DNA of 64,000 nt from contig JAGZJD010000004.1 in the NCBI GenBank assembly GCA_018365895.1, forward strand, positions 1-64,000, in the 5' to 3' direction. Within the stretch, counting starts at the first letter, position 1. The number at the start of each line of letters is the position of its first letter. This DNA comes from Lachnospiraceae bacterium (lineage in GTDB: Bacteria > Bacillota_A > Clostridia > Lachnospirales > Lachnospiraceae). A program made the position numbers and the translations under genes. The notes beneath the pieces were generated by a model. It had not been told where the DNA came from and did no database searches. It saw only the letters and a list, made by a program, of their open reading frames with translations. This document shows positions 55,678 through 64,000 of the stretch, piece by piece.

Positions 55678-56313
55678 CTACAATATCTCTATATGAAGTT
55701 CCGGTGCAAAATCATCTTCATCTGCACACACCGCAATTTTTGCTCCTACTCCCTCTGTTTCATATTCCCGATAAAAAAATGGTTCCGAAAATTCCTCCGG
55801 ACGACTAAGCAGCCTTGCTCCTGTTTCCTCGAAGCCAATTTCAAACGCTCTTGGAGAAAGCGCTGTCCCAAGTCTTGTCGCTTTCATAAAACTCTCTTTT
55901 AACACCCAAAACCGGTAAAATAATTCTTTTTTCTCTTCTTCTCCTGCACAATTTTCAATCATATGAAACTCTGTTTCTGTATAAAAATGTGCTGCTACTT
56001 TTCTGCGATATTCCTTTATAACCTCAATATCACAGCCCAATTTCGTTGATCGCCTCTCATCATCTTCCATGGAACAGATCGCATACATTCCCGAATGAGA
56101 CAAATTATACAGTGCCTTTCCTGTCGGATCGTATCGGCTGCGCATACGTTCTAAAAGGGTTCCTGCCCCAACGCTCTGCCATCGTCCCTGTTCTCTGGCA
56201 AGCTTGTCCGCCTTTTCCTTTCGCTCCGGCGGCAGTTTCTGATAACATTCCTGATATTTTACCTCTGATTTTAACACAGATACATCTGCCAGCCACGTTC
56301 TGATCATCGTCAC
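55678..56313 (-). CDS. 4'-phosphopantetheinyl transferase (Sfp type)
   Basis: A 211-aa enzyme that moves phosphopantetheine from CoA to carrier proteins. Motifs are LGCDIEVI (Mg binding Asp/Glu) and WVLKESFMKATRLG (Lys-Glu-x-x-x-Lys), with the usual NLSHSGMYAI between. At just over 200 aa it has the Sfp pseudo-dimer size. No polyketide or nonribosomal synthetase genes are in this window, so its carrier is unknown. The coding strand stop lies 20 bp from the peptidase start. Confidence 0.9.
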   Translation of the reverse strand: MTMIRTWLADVSVLKSEVKYQECYQKLPPERKEKADKLAREQGRWQSVGAGTLLERMRSRYDPTGKALYNLSHSGMYAICSMEDDERRSTKLGCDIEVIKEYRRKVAAHFYTETEFHMIENCAGEEEKKELFYRFWVLKESFMKATRLGTALSPRAFEIGFEETGARLLSRPEEFSEPFFYREYETEGVGAKIAVCADEDDFAPELHIEIL

Positions 56314-56400
56314 GTTCCACCCTTTACTACTTTACATTGCGTCTTTATTGTATCATATCATCAAATCACTTGCAACGCACCGCATTTTCTATATGACAAA

Positions 56401-56438
56401 AGCACCGTCCCCGATGTACATTCATCAAAAACAGTGCT
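56401..56438 (-). terminator. possible terminator of tRNA-Lys
   Basis: On the minus strand AGCACTGT pairs with ACGGTGCT (one mismatch) downstream of the tRNA, followed by a TTTTG run. Confidence 0.5.
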
Positions 56439-56443
56439 TCAAG

Positions 56444-56516
56444 TGCACCATCAGGGACTCGAACCCTGGACAAATAGATTAAGAGTCTACTGCTCTACCA
56501 ACTGAGCTAATGGTGC
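56444..56516 (-). tRNA. tRNA-Lys (anticodon CTT)
   Basis: A 73-nt cloverleaf on the minus strand: acceptor GCACCAT/ATGGTGC, D-stem GCTC/GAGC, anticodon loop CTCTTAA giving CTT, T-loop TTCGAGT, discriminator A. No CCA is encoded. It would be charged by LysS, the chimeric enzyme at 10155-12098. Confidence 0.97.
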
Positions 56517-56624
56517 AAATCGTATTTAGTTCTTAACACAAGTGATATTATATACCATAGAATTTAGAAAAGCAAGAACTTTTTTATTTTTTCTTAAAAT
56601 TCCTCTTCTTCCAACAGAAAATAC

Positions 56625-56653
56625 TTGTCGAACAATCAAAAATCTTCTATTAT
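56625..56653 (+). promoter_or_regulatory. promoter of trmB
   Basis: TTGTCG at 56625-56630 and TATTAT at 56648-56653 are 17 bp apart, about 65 nt before trmB. Confidence 0.65.
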
Positions 56654-56716
56654 AAAAGAGTTAAACACAAACTCTGAAACAATATTTATTAGAAACCTAC
56701 AAGGAGTATAGTTATT

Positions 56717-57364
56717 ATGAGACTTCGTAATATTCCGCGTGCGGATGAAGTAATTTTAAATCATCCAATCGCAATAAAAAATGAAACTGCCAACCGTGGA
56801 ATATGGTCTTCCGTTTTTCAAAACAATCATCCGATCCACATCGAAATCGGTATGGGAAAGGGACAATTTATTCTTACACTCGCAAAACAAAACCCTGAAA
56901 TTAACTATATCGGAATTGAACGCTATTCCAGTGTGCTACTGCGTGCACTTGAGAAATACGATTCTGAAGAATTCTGTCACCTGACTAATATTCGTTTTAT
57001 CTGTATGGATGCCGGAGACATTCAGGAAGTATTTGCCCCGGAAGAAATCGGACGCATTTATCTGAACTTTTCTGATCCATGGCCAAAAGCACGCCACGCA
57101 AAGCGCCGTCTGACTTCCGTTAATTTTCTTGCAAAATATGCCCCGGTTCTAAACAAAGATGGCATTCTGGAATTCAAAACAGATAATCGCCCACTCTTTG
57201 ACTTTTCTCTTGAACAAATTCCTGAAGCAGGCTGGACATTACTTGGACATACCTTTGATCTTCATAACGATCCTTCCATGAATGAAGGAAATGTCATGAC
57301 AGAATACGAGGCCAAATTCTCTGCTCTTGGCAATCCAATTCACAAATTAATTGCAAAACCTTAA
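56717..57364 (+). CDS. trmB: tRNA (guanine-N7-)-methyltransferase
   Basis: A 215-aa SAM enzyme that makes m7G46 in tRNA. The SAM-binding motif EIGMGKGQFIL and the catalytic/substrate motif YLNFSDPWPKARHAKRRL are present. It has an AAGGAG site and is one of few plus-strand genes here; its own promoter and a terminator bracket it. Confidence 0.96.
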   Translation: MRLRNIPRADEVILNHPIAIKNETANRGIWSSVFQNNHPIHIEIGMGKGQFILTLAKQNPEINYIGIERYSSVLLRALEKYDSEEFCHLTNIRFICMDAGDIQEVFAPEEIGRIYLNFSDPWPKARHAKRRLTSVNFLAKYAPVLNKDGILEFKTDNRPLFDFSLEQIPEAGWTLLGHTFDLHNDPSMNEGNVMTEYEAKFSALGNPIHKLIAKP

Positions 57365-57369
57365 GAATC

Positions 57370-57424
57370 AAATCTGCCGCAGTCGCATATCTTATTATCA
57401 AGAACGACTACGGCAGATTTTTTA
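57370..57424 (+). terminator. terminator of trmB
   Basis: AAATCTGCCG with a long imperfect extension (AGTCG/CGACT) pairs with CGGCAGATTT, then a T run follows; it begins at the trmB stop. Confidence 0.85.
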
Positions 57425-57597
57425 TGTATCATAATCATTTTCGTTTCCGCTTTTGCAGATTCCTATATAACAAACCCAAATGGAATCGATGTCTCTGTCA
57501 GCTTCAGCGCTCTTTCAACGAGGCAGCCGATGCGTTGGCACATCTTTGCTGTCGAAACAAAAAATAACAGTAAAGCAAACTTATTCTCTTATATTTT

Positions 57598-59511
57598 CTA
57601 AAATTCAAATACGGCAACTCCATACGGCGGCAGAGAATATGCAAAAGAATACGGTCTTCCATCACACTCTTTCTTCTTGGCCTTATATACAAGCGGTCTC
57701 TCTGCTCCGCTTCCGCCATACTTCTTATCATCGCTGTTAAGAATCAGCTTGTATTGTTTGCCTCGCGGGACACCTACACGATAATCTTCCCGTGCCACCG
57801 GAGTAAAATTGCATACAAACAAAAGATTTTTCTTATTATCCTTAGAATGTCTGATAAAACTGAAAATACTTCTGTCCTTATCATCTGCATTTACCCATTC
57901 AAACCCTTCCGGAACTGCATCCAGTTCATACAGCGCTTTGTTCTTATGATACAGACGGAACAGATCCTTTGTGAAGTTCTGCAGATATTGATGATTTTCC
58001 TCACCTAACAAATACCAGTCCAGTTCCCGCTCCTCACTCCATTCACGAAGCTGAGCAAAATCCTGTCCCATGAACAAAAGCTTTTTACCCGGATGTCCGA
58101 TCATAAATGCATATCCTACTTTTAGGTTCGCAAACTTATCAAACCCAAGCCCCGGCATCTTATTCAGCATAGAACATTTCAAATGTACCACTTCATCATG
58201 AGACAACACAAGAATATATTTCTCGCTGTATGCATAACTTGAAGCAAATGTCATCTGATAATGACAACCTTTCCGGAAATACGGATCTAATTTCATATAT
58301 TCTGTGAAATCATGCATCCATCCCATATTCCACTTCATACTAAATCCTAACCCGTCATCTTCTGGTTTTCCGGTTACTTTCGGCCAGGCTGTTGACTCTT
58401 CCGCAATCATCATAGCGCCCGGATTACGTCCAAGTACGCAGGAATTTAGATGTTTAAAAAACTCAATCGCCTCTAAATTCTGATTACCTCCATATTTGTT
58501 CGGTACCCACTGCCCACTCTGTTTTCCATAATCAAGATAAAGCATAGATGCAACCGCATCTACCCGCAAACCATCCACATGAAAATATTCAAGCCAAAAC
58601 AGTGCATTAGCAATCAAAAAATTCTTTACTTCATTCTTACTGTAATCGAATATCTTTGTTCCCCAGTCCGGATGTTCTCCCTTCTTCGGATCTGCATATT
58701 CAAATGTCGGTGTCCCGTCAAAGTTTGCAAGTCCATGTGCGTCTCTTGGAAAATGTGCAGGAACCCAGTCAAGAATCACTCCGATTTTGTTCTTATGAAG
58801 ATAATTAATCATATATGCAAAGTCTTCCGGTGTTCCGTAACGCGCAGTCGGTGCATAGTATCCCGTTACCTGATATCCCCAGGAACCATCAAACGGATGC
58901 TCTGCAATCCCAATCAACTCAATATGAGTATAGCCCATCTCTTTCACATACTCTGTAATCTCACGAGCAAACTGTCTGTAATTATAGAATCCCTCATCTT
59001 CTGCCCCCGGTCTTCTCCGCCAGGAACCGATATGTACTTCATAAATTGAAACCGGAGCCTCATCCTGATTCCATGTCTTACGATTCTCCATCCATGTATT
59101 ATCAGTCCATTTTAGATTAGAAATATCCGTTACGCGAGATGCTGTTCCCGGACGCATCTCCGCATAATTAGCAAATGGATCTGCCTTAAACAACAAATCC
59201 CCATTCTGTGTCTCAATGCAATATTTATACAGCATTCCTTCTTCTACTCCAGGAACAAAAAGCGTATAAATTCCAAGTGGTTCTTCCCTTGTCATAATGT
59301 CTGCTGTCGTATCCCAGTCATTAAAATCTCCCACAACAGAAACGCGTTTTGCATGCGGCGCCCAGACTGCAAAATAAACCCCGGTCTTTCTTCCGCTCTT
59401 TACCTTGTGAGCTCCCATTTTTTTATAAATCTCATAATGTGTTCCCTGACCAAACAAATATTGATCAAGTTCCCCAATTTCAAATGCTTTTTTCTTTATC
59501 TGTTTTGCCAT
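57598..59511 (-). CDS. glgB: 1,4-alpha-glucan branching enzyme
   Basis: 637 aa from ATG 59511 (GGGAGAG upstream; a GTG at 59520 is possible). It builds the branch points of glycogen. An N-terminal CBM48 module (about residues 20-115) precedes a GH13 barrel with the usual regions: DWVPAHFP, GLRVDAVASM (nucleophile Asp), MIAEESTAWP (acid/base Glu) and VLSHDEVVH (transition-state Asp), then a C-terminal beta domain. No other glycogen genes are adjacent, so it is a lone unit here. Confidence 0.96.
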   Translation of the reverse strand: MAKQIKKKAFEIGELDQYLFGQGTHYEIYKKMGAHKVKSGRKTGVYFAVWAPHAKRVSVVGDFNDWDTTADIMTREEPLGIYTLFVPGVEEGMLYKYCIETQNGDLLFKADPFANYAEMRPGTASRVTDISNLKWTDNTWMENRKTWNQDEAPVSIYEVHIGSWRRRPGAEDEGFYNYRQFAREITEYVKEMGYTHIELIGIAEHPFDGSWGYQVTGYYAPTARYGTPEDFAYMINYLHKNKIGVILDWVPAHFPRDAHGLANFDGTPTFEYADPKKGEHPDWGTKIFDYSKNEVKNFLIANALFWLEYFHVDGLRVDAVASMLYLDYGKQSGQWVPNKYGGNQNLEAIEFFKHLNSCVLGRNPGAMMIAEESTAWPKVTGKPEDDGLGFSMKWNMGWMHDFTEYMKLDPYFRKGCHYQMTFASSYAYSEKYILVLSHDEVVHLKCSMLNKMPGLGFDKFANLKVGYAFMIGHPGKKLLFMGQDFAQLREWSEERELDWYLLGEENHQYLQNFTKDLFRLYHKNKALYELDAVPEGFEWVNADDKDRSIFSFIRHSKDNKKNLLFVCNFTPVAREDYRVGVPRGKQYKLILNSDDKKYGGSGAERPLVYKAKKKECDGRPYSFAYSLPPYGVAVFEF

Positions 59512-59572
59512 ACTCTCCACTCTCCCTGGATTTCTCTAATATACATATTATACTTTACCCCAACATAAAAAG

Positions 59573-59617
59573 AAAGGGTTTTGGCAAATGATTTTCTCAT
59601 TTTACAAAACCCTCTTC
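59573..59617 (-). terminator. terminator of the 978-aa protein gene
   Basis: AGGGTTTTG at 59575-59583 pairs with CAAAACCCT at 59605-59613, with an inner AATGA/TCATT stem; on the minus strand a T run follows. It starts about 30 bp past the stop at 59648. Confidence 0.8.
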
Positions 59618-59647
59618 TTTACTCCAACCGGATATTTTTATAATATT

Positions 59648-62584
59648 TTACAATTTGAAATCGTCCTCTTTTAAGATAATTCTGTCAGATTCATCCGTTC
59701 CTTTTTTGAATACTCTCTTTACAAGATGTTTTACATTTGCCTTCTGAGAATGAGCAATCGCAGCATCCATTACCTCTTTTACTTCTGCAACTGTTACTGC
59801 ATGATCTTCTTTCTGCATCATATCAATCTTACTGTATAACGCCAGAATACCCATCTCATCAATTCGATATCCATTCTCTTTTGCATATGTCTGTCCAAAT
59901 GTTACAAGCTCATCATTGATAAATACCGGGAGTTCCAATCTTGATGTAAATTTCTTTTTAAATGCCGGATTTGCATTCATCAATTTATCAAGTGGTTTTC
60001 TCTGTTCCTCAAGAACAAAAAGAAGTTCTCCCGTCTGCTCTTCCATCAATTCATTTAGTTCACGAACCGTTCTGGAATTCATTCTTCCTGCACGTTCAAT
60101 AATCAGAGCACCTCCATGCAGTTTATCAACTACATCAGAAACATCTTTTTTATTCAATGCCTCACCTGTTACAATAGCAACTTTTCCATGTTTAATCTTT
60201 CTTGCCTTCTGAATCGCTTTAACAACATCTACCGCAAGAACAGTTTTACCGGTTCCTTTACGGCCGACAATAACAATATTTCCTGTGCGTGATGTTCCAA
60301 ATCTCTTCTTACATCTCTTATCAGCCTCAAGCACATCTACAATCTGCTCACTCATGCCGCGCACCGGAACGAAATAAGAGAATAACTTCTTCTGTTCTTC
60401 TGTCAGACCTGCTTTCAAACCAATCTCACTCTGGGCTTCAAGATCATAGCGTCCTTGCACAACAAATCCCGTATCCAGAACAACACCGCCCGGAGAGCGC
60501 TTAATCATACTCTGCGTATCTTCAATTTCTTCGATCTCCTCAATCGGCTCTTCCTCTTCTTCAATCTCTTCTTCTAATTCCTCATATTCCTCTTCCGGAT
60601 ATTCGTCAAAGTCCGCTTCTTCTTCGTAATCCTCTTCCTCGTCAAAGTCCACTTCTTCTTCGTAGTCTTCTTCCTCGTCAAAGTCTACTTCTTCTTCGTA
60701 GTCCTCTTCCTCGTCAAAGTCCACTTCTTCTTCGTAGTCCTCTTCCTCGTCAAAGTCCACTTCTTCTTCGTAGTCCTCTTCCTCGTCAAAGTTCACTTCT
60801 TCTTCGTAGTCCTCTTCCTCGTCAAAGTCCACTTCTTCTTCGTAGTCCTCTTCCTCGTCAAAGTCTAACTCTTCTTCATACTCGTCATCTTCGTCTTCAG
60901 AATCTTCTTCGAAATCATCCTCATACTCGTCATCTTCCTCCGGTTCTTCCATCGGAGTTGGATTTTCTATAAAATCATCCTCTTCATCTTCTTGAAAATC
61001 AACATCTGTTTCGTCTTCAAAAAAGTCATCTTCTACTTCATAATCTGCATCAAATTCCTCTTCTTGAAGATCTTCCTCATCATTTTCATCCAGTACAAAC
61101 TCTTCTTCCTCTGTCTCATCAAGTTCAAATTCTTCTTCCTCTAATTCTGACAGTTCAAGTTCTTCATCTTCTTCTAATTCTGGCAATTCAAGTTCTTCGT
61201 CGCTTTCAAGAAAATCTTCATCTATTTCATAAGGCTCATCTTCCTCATCGAATTCTTCTTCAACACTTTCATCGATATCTTCCTCTTCATCTAACACAAA
61301 AAGTGCTTCAACAAGATCTGCCTTATTTTCGAACTCAGGTTCTTCTTCCGGTTCTTCTAATAAATCATTAATTTCCTCCGATGTAAGTTCCTCTGCTGCC
61401 TCTTCCTCCGGCATCTCAAACAACAAATCATCTTTTTCTGATTCTTTTCCTTCCAATTCATCCAAAAGCTTCTGGATATCCGCCGAAAGAATCTGCACTG
61501 TATCCTGACTTACTTTCTTTTGCGTTTCCTCTTTATATTTTTCTTTCTCAGCTTCAATTGCTCTTTCTGCTTCTCTCTGTTGTGCTTCCCAGTTCTGCAA
61601 AATCTCTTCAATCTTCATTGTTCCGGTTTTTTGAAATAGATTTGATTTTGCTCTATCCACAGATTCCTCTGCACGTTTAGATCCTGCTGTTTTAATAAAT
61701 GCTTCCTGTGTTCCCATATGTTTCACCTCTGAAGAATGATTCTTTACATGACTTTCTTTCACATCTTCTTCATTACCTTCATTTACTGATTCCTTACTTA
61801 ATTTGCTTGCTTTTTCAGAAATCACTTCCCGCTTCTCTTCTGTCATTTCTGTTTCTGCAGCCTCACTGTCAATATCCTTTTCTGTCTTTTCAGATTGTGG
61901 CTTTATGTCCGTAGGAAGTTCTTTGCGAATCGTTGCAATCTTTCCAAAATGAGCGCTCTTTCCTTCACTTCTCTGACGGTATTTTTCCTGCTGTGCCGGT
62001 GTCAGTGGTTTATAGCGCATCTTAAGTTCCATCGCCTGATAAACATATTTTCCTTCACTAAACCACAGAATTAGATCATCACATTCTTCCAAGCACTCCG
62101 CTGTCATTCCCGCTTCATGGTATAATTTAGCAAGTTCAAATGCCCATTTCTCAACATATTCTGATTTTTTAAAATTTACGAGAGCATCTATCTGCTGCGA
62201 CAGTGGTGCTTTCTGTGCTCTTAAAATTTTATATTTCAAGATAAACTGATTCGGATCCTTTGGCGCAAGCTGAACAAATTCTTCGTAACAATCTGTTGCT
62301 TCATTAATATCATTCATCTTTAATGCAAGAATTCCTAAACGATATATAATTTTTCTGCTTCCCGGAGATCTGTCATATGCAACAAACAGCACGTCCCTGC
62401 TCTTTTGATACTCCCCATTATTTTCATATATTTCACTGACTGAGCAAAGCATAGATGCATTCTTTACTCTTCGCCAGTCTATCGTATCAGCTATTTCCAT
62501 TGCTTTCTTGTACGCTTTCTTATCCATATAAGACAACATCTGTTCTGTTTTTACCCGATATTCATATTTATCCACTGATTTCAC
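59648..62584 (-). CDS. TPR protein with acidic tandem-repeat region and C-terminal P-loop ATPase-like domain
   Basis: 978 aa. Residues about 1-200 are helical repeats (AYKKAMEIADTIDWRRVKN, YEENNGEYQKSRDVLFVAYDRSP-like units), consistent with TPRs. A charged linker follows, then a very long Glu/Asp-rich, low-complexity tract (about 380-690). Within it are seven 12-residue units, (V/L)DFDEEEDYEEE, encoded by a 36-bp minisatellite. Residues about 720-978 form a nucleotide-binding domain with Walker A GRKGTGKT (774-781) and a later acidic Walker-B-like ALIIERAG. It resembles AAA-type proteins but no named family is certain. It has no signal peptide. Confidence 0.82.
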   Translation of the reverse strand: MKSVDKYEYRVKTEQMLSYMDKKAYKKAMEIADTIDWRRVKNASMLCSVSEIYENNGEYQKSRDVLFVAYDRSPGSRKIIYRLGILALKMNDINEATDCYEEFVQLAPKDPNQFILKYKILRAQKAPLSQQIDALVNFKKSEYVEKWAFELAKLYHEAGMTAECLEECDDLILWFSEGKYVYQAMELKMRYKPLTPAQQEKYRQRSEGKSAHFGKIATIRKELPTDIKPQSEKTEKDIDSEAAETEMTEEKREVISEKASKLSKESVNEGNEEDVKESHVKNHSSEVKHMGTQEAFIKTAGSKRAEESVDRAKSNLFQKTGTMKIEEILQNWEAQQREAERAIEAEKEKYKEETQKKVSQDTVQILSADIQKLLDELEGKESEKDDLLFEMPEEEAAEELTSEEINDLLEEPEEEPEFENKADLVEALFVLDEEEDIDESVEEEFDEEDEPYEIDEDFLESDEELELPELEEDEELELSELEEEEFELDETEEEEFVLDENDEEDLQEEEFDADYEVEDDFFEDETDVDFQEDEEDDFIENPTPMEEPEEDDEYEDDFEEDSEDEDDEYEEELDFDEEEDYEEEVDFDEEEDYEEEVNFDEEEDYEEEVDFDEEEDYEEEVDFDEEEDYEEEVDFDEEEDYEEEVDFDEEEDYEEEADFDEYPEEEYEELEEEIEEEEEPIEEIEEIEDTQSMIKRSPGGVVLDTGFVVQGRYDLEAQSEIGLKAGLTEEQKKLFSYFVPVRGMSEQIVDVLEADKRCKKRFGTSRTGNIVIVGRKGTGKTVLAVDVVKAIQKARKIKHGKVAIVTGEALNKKDVSDVVDKLHGGALIIERAGRMNSRTVRELNELMEEQTGELLFVLEEQRKPLDKLMNANPAFKKKFTSRLELPVFINDELVTFGQTYAKENGYRIDEMGILALYSKIDMMQKEDHAVTVAEVKEVMDAAIAHSQKANVKHLVKRVFKKGTDESDRIILKEDDFKL
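60603..60890. repeat. 36-bp minisatellite within the 978-aa protein gene
   Basis: Unit starts (TCGTCAAAGT) occur at 60603, 60639, 60675, 60711, 60747, 60783, 60819 and 60855, an exact 36-bp period. Units differ by only one or a few bases. Each encodes DFDEEEDYEEEV-like residues, so any change of copy number keeps the reading frame. Confidence 0.93.
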
Positions 62585-63525
62585 CTCTACAAATCATCTG
62601 CTTTTATTCCTATAAAAATTCATCCAATATGAGAATATAATTATAGTAAGTTTACCACAGGGGAATATCAATGTCAAAAAATAACGGTTATAATTTTTAA
62701 AATTATAACCGTTATTGTAATATTCAATTAATATTTTTTTAATATTTATCGGAGGAATCTATCAATTCCTGTTCCTGTTACCTTTTATATTATATTTAAA
62801 TAATAAGTCAAAGTTATGATTTCATATTCTTCACTATCATTTACATATTAGGCATCCTTCTCCGTTATTGTATCTATATCGTTTCTGATTGACATCTTAC
62901 TTGGATATTATTTCTATAACCTCTTTAAAGATGCGAATATACTTATGATAGTCTTAGCTAATGTTTCTTTACACATCGTCTAAGTTATTCTTTGATTTAT
63001 TGTGGTATTGTCTTTTCAATATGTTTGTAAATACTTATCTGAGAATCTTTTTAATCCAATAATTTCTCTCCGAATTAGCTGATTATTCTACTTTGATTTG
63101 GATTATAATCTATGGTAAAGGCTTTCACTACAGGAACTTGTATTTACCATACCACTCACATATTGAATTGTCTGCTCTACATCCAACGGTCAAAGCCTCC
63201 TTCCATTATATTCCAATCAAATCTACTTTTCTTTTTCTTACTTGAAAACTATTCCATTTCCTTTTCAGATTTATCATTCTTCCTCTTTTTAATTCCTTCT
63301 TGTTACTTCCTTTCTCGTCAGAAATAACTTTGAATTTTGTTCCCGGAAGCTATTCTTCTTACTTGAAAATTGAAGTGTTTCCGTTTCGGAAATTATTGAA
63401 TTAGTTTTCTTTGATTAGGTTGACTTTATAATAGCATTTGATTTTTATTTTGTCAATACTATTTTGAAATATTTTTATTTTTATTTGTTATATTATTCAT
63501 TTTATAGTAATTTTCTGTTAATTAG
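62585..63525. other. gene-free AT-rich stretch
   Basis: About 940 bp without a frame above 71 codons that has a credible ribosome-binding site. It contains the hairpin at 62680-62716 and two copies of TTCTTACTTGAAAA (near 63236 and 63356). Short broken frames on the minus strand suggest a decayed gene, but I recognise no family. No tRNA or riboswitch is seen. Confidence 0.55.
62680..62716 (-). terminator. perfect 16-bp hairpin, probable terminator toward the minus strand
   Basis: AATAACGGTTATAATT at 62680-62695 is exactly complementary to 62701-62716 with a 5-nt loop, and on the minus strand a T-rich run follows. It lies about 100 bp before the 978-aa gene and would end transcripts coming from the beta-propeller gene side. 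Confidence 0.7.
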
Positions 63526-64000
63526 CTATTGAAGCACTATATCGTCAACTTTCTTATATGTCGGTATTTGATATGATTCGATTACATTCCCCCCTACGAT
63601 ATATAAACGTTCTCCTGAATAAAGCCCCTTGACGTCCATCCATGATGTATTGTTGATCTCTTCTTCCATAACTTTTTCAAATCCGACTTCCGAATGATAA
63701 TTAAACACATAGTATTTCTCATTCTCGCCATATGTCGGGAATCCAATCATATTCTTTTCTTCATCAATAAGAACCGCTTTATAGTCATAAAGCGCAGCGC
63801 TTCCATACACATTTTCCAGAACTGTCTTATGAATTTCTTTCACATCTGCCGGATTTGAAATATCAAACATAGAAATCTTCACTCCATTTGTTGTTACACC
63901 GGATTCATCTACATCCATCCCGATACCAAGCAATAATCCTTCTCCATACGGATGCAGATACTCTGAAAATCCAGGAATCTTTAGACTTCCAATCAGTTTT
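63526..64000 (-). CDS. C-terminal part of a beta-propeller domain protein (partial, runs off the right edge)
   Basis: The frame is open to the window edge, giving at least 158 residues starting KLIGSLKIPGFSEYLHPYGEG. Repeating units with VKISMFDISNPADVKEIHKT and VYGSAALYDYKAVLIDE match secreted proteins of the Beta_propel family (PF09826), whose blades carry IGxDxxxxG-like motifs, here GIGMDVDESG. The N-terminus and any signal peptide are outside. It lies upstream of the gene-free stretch. Function is unknown; such proteins are usually exported or membrane-anchored. Confidence 0.8.
   Translation of the reverse strand, partial: KLIGSLKIPGFSEYLHPYGEGLLLGIGMDVDESGVTTNGVKISMFDISNPADVKEIHKTVLENVYGSAALYDYKAVLIDEEKNMIGFPTYGENEKYYVFNYHSEVGFEKVMEEEINNTSWMDVKGLYSGERLYIVGGNVIESYQIPTYKKVDDIVLQ

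Noticed and set aside
60603..60890. Regular repeats as a CRISPR array
   Set aside because: The 36-bp period has no unique spacers; units are contiguous, in frame and encode DFDEEEDYEEE, so this is a coding minisatellite.

Overview
The window is a piece of a low-GC Firmicutes chromosome, most likely a gut Lachnospiraceae (Clostridia). The signs are a large-type SRP RNA beside tadA, a V-type ATPase operon in the order H-I-K-E-C-F-A-B-D, a SAM-I riboswitch on metK, DUF6145 and DUF6128 proteins, and a greA-lysS operon. The species cannot be named from sequence alone. Nearly all genes are on the minus strand.

Region 1 (118-10637) is a 10.5-kb integrative element inserted in lysS. A 15-bp direct repeat marks its ends. 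It carries a tyrosine integrase, an excisionase, a replication initiator of the CRESS (circovirus/geminivirus-like) type with an SF3 helicase domain, an FtsK/TcpA-type ATPase, a membrane protein, a small leader gene, a divergent HTH regulator, two large exported cargo proteins and a ribbon-helix-helix regulator. Just upstream of rep is a perfect 9-bp stem whose loop contains TAGTATTAC, the nonanucleotide of circoviral origins. The element also supplies a new 3' end of lysS. Insertion cuts the host gene at the end of the catalytic core, the original tail is displaced to positions 1-132, and the element provides a 155-codon linker plus tRNA-binding domain in frame. Integrase arm-type repeats lie at both ends, and the right-hand set sits inside the LysS linker coding sequence.

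Region 2 (10155-23232) holds lysS, greA, dusB, a DUF6145 gene, an in-frame patatin-ornithine carbamoyltransferase fusion, a stomatin/NfeD pair, a VanZ-like protein, a SleB-type hydrolase, an rRNA/tRNA methyltransferase, a KtrAB-like potassium system and an EamA exporter. Region 3 (23373-29847) is an amino-acid ABC operon with two solute-binding proteins, two permeases, an M20 amidohydrolase, an ATPase and a MalY/PatB-type C-S lyase. Its gene content resembles cystine/S-acyl-cysteine uptake operons. Region 4 (30100-35988) holds a two-component system, metK with its riboswitch, murA and an unknown gene.

Region 5 (36129-44854) is the V-ATPase operon, whose K subunit has residues typical of sodium-coupled rings. 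Region 6 (44983-56516) holds trmL, an aminotransferase, an Lrp regulator, an AIR-synthase-like protein, a 33-aa membrane peptide, a B12-type radical SAM protein, SRP RNA, tadA, a DUF6128 protein, dgt, an HTH/acidic protein, a VanY-type peptidase, a phosphopantetheinyl transferase and tRNA-Lys(CTT). Region 7 (56717-64000) holds trmB on the plus strand, glgB, a 978-aa TPR/acidic-repeat/P-loop protein with a 36-bp minisatellite, a gene-free AT-rich stretch of about 940 bp, and the end of a beta-propeller protein gene that runs off the window.
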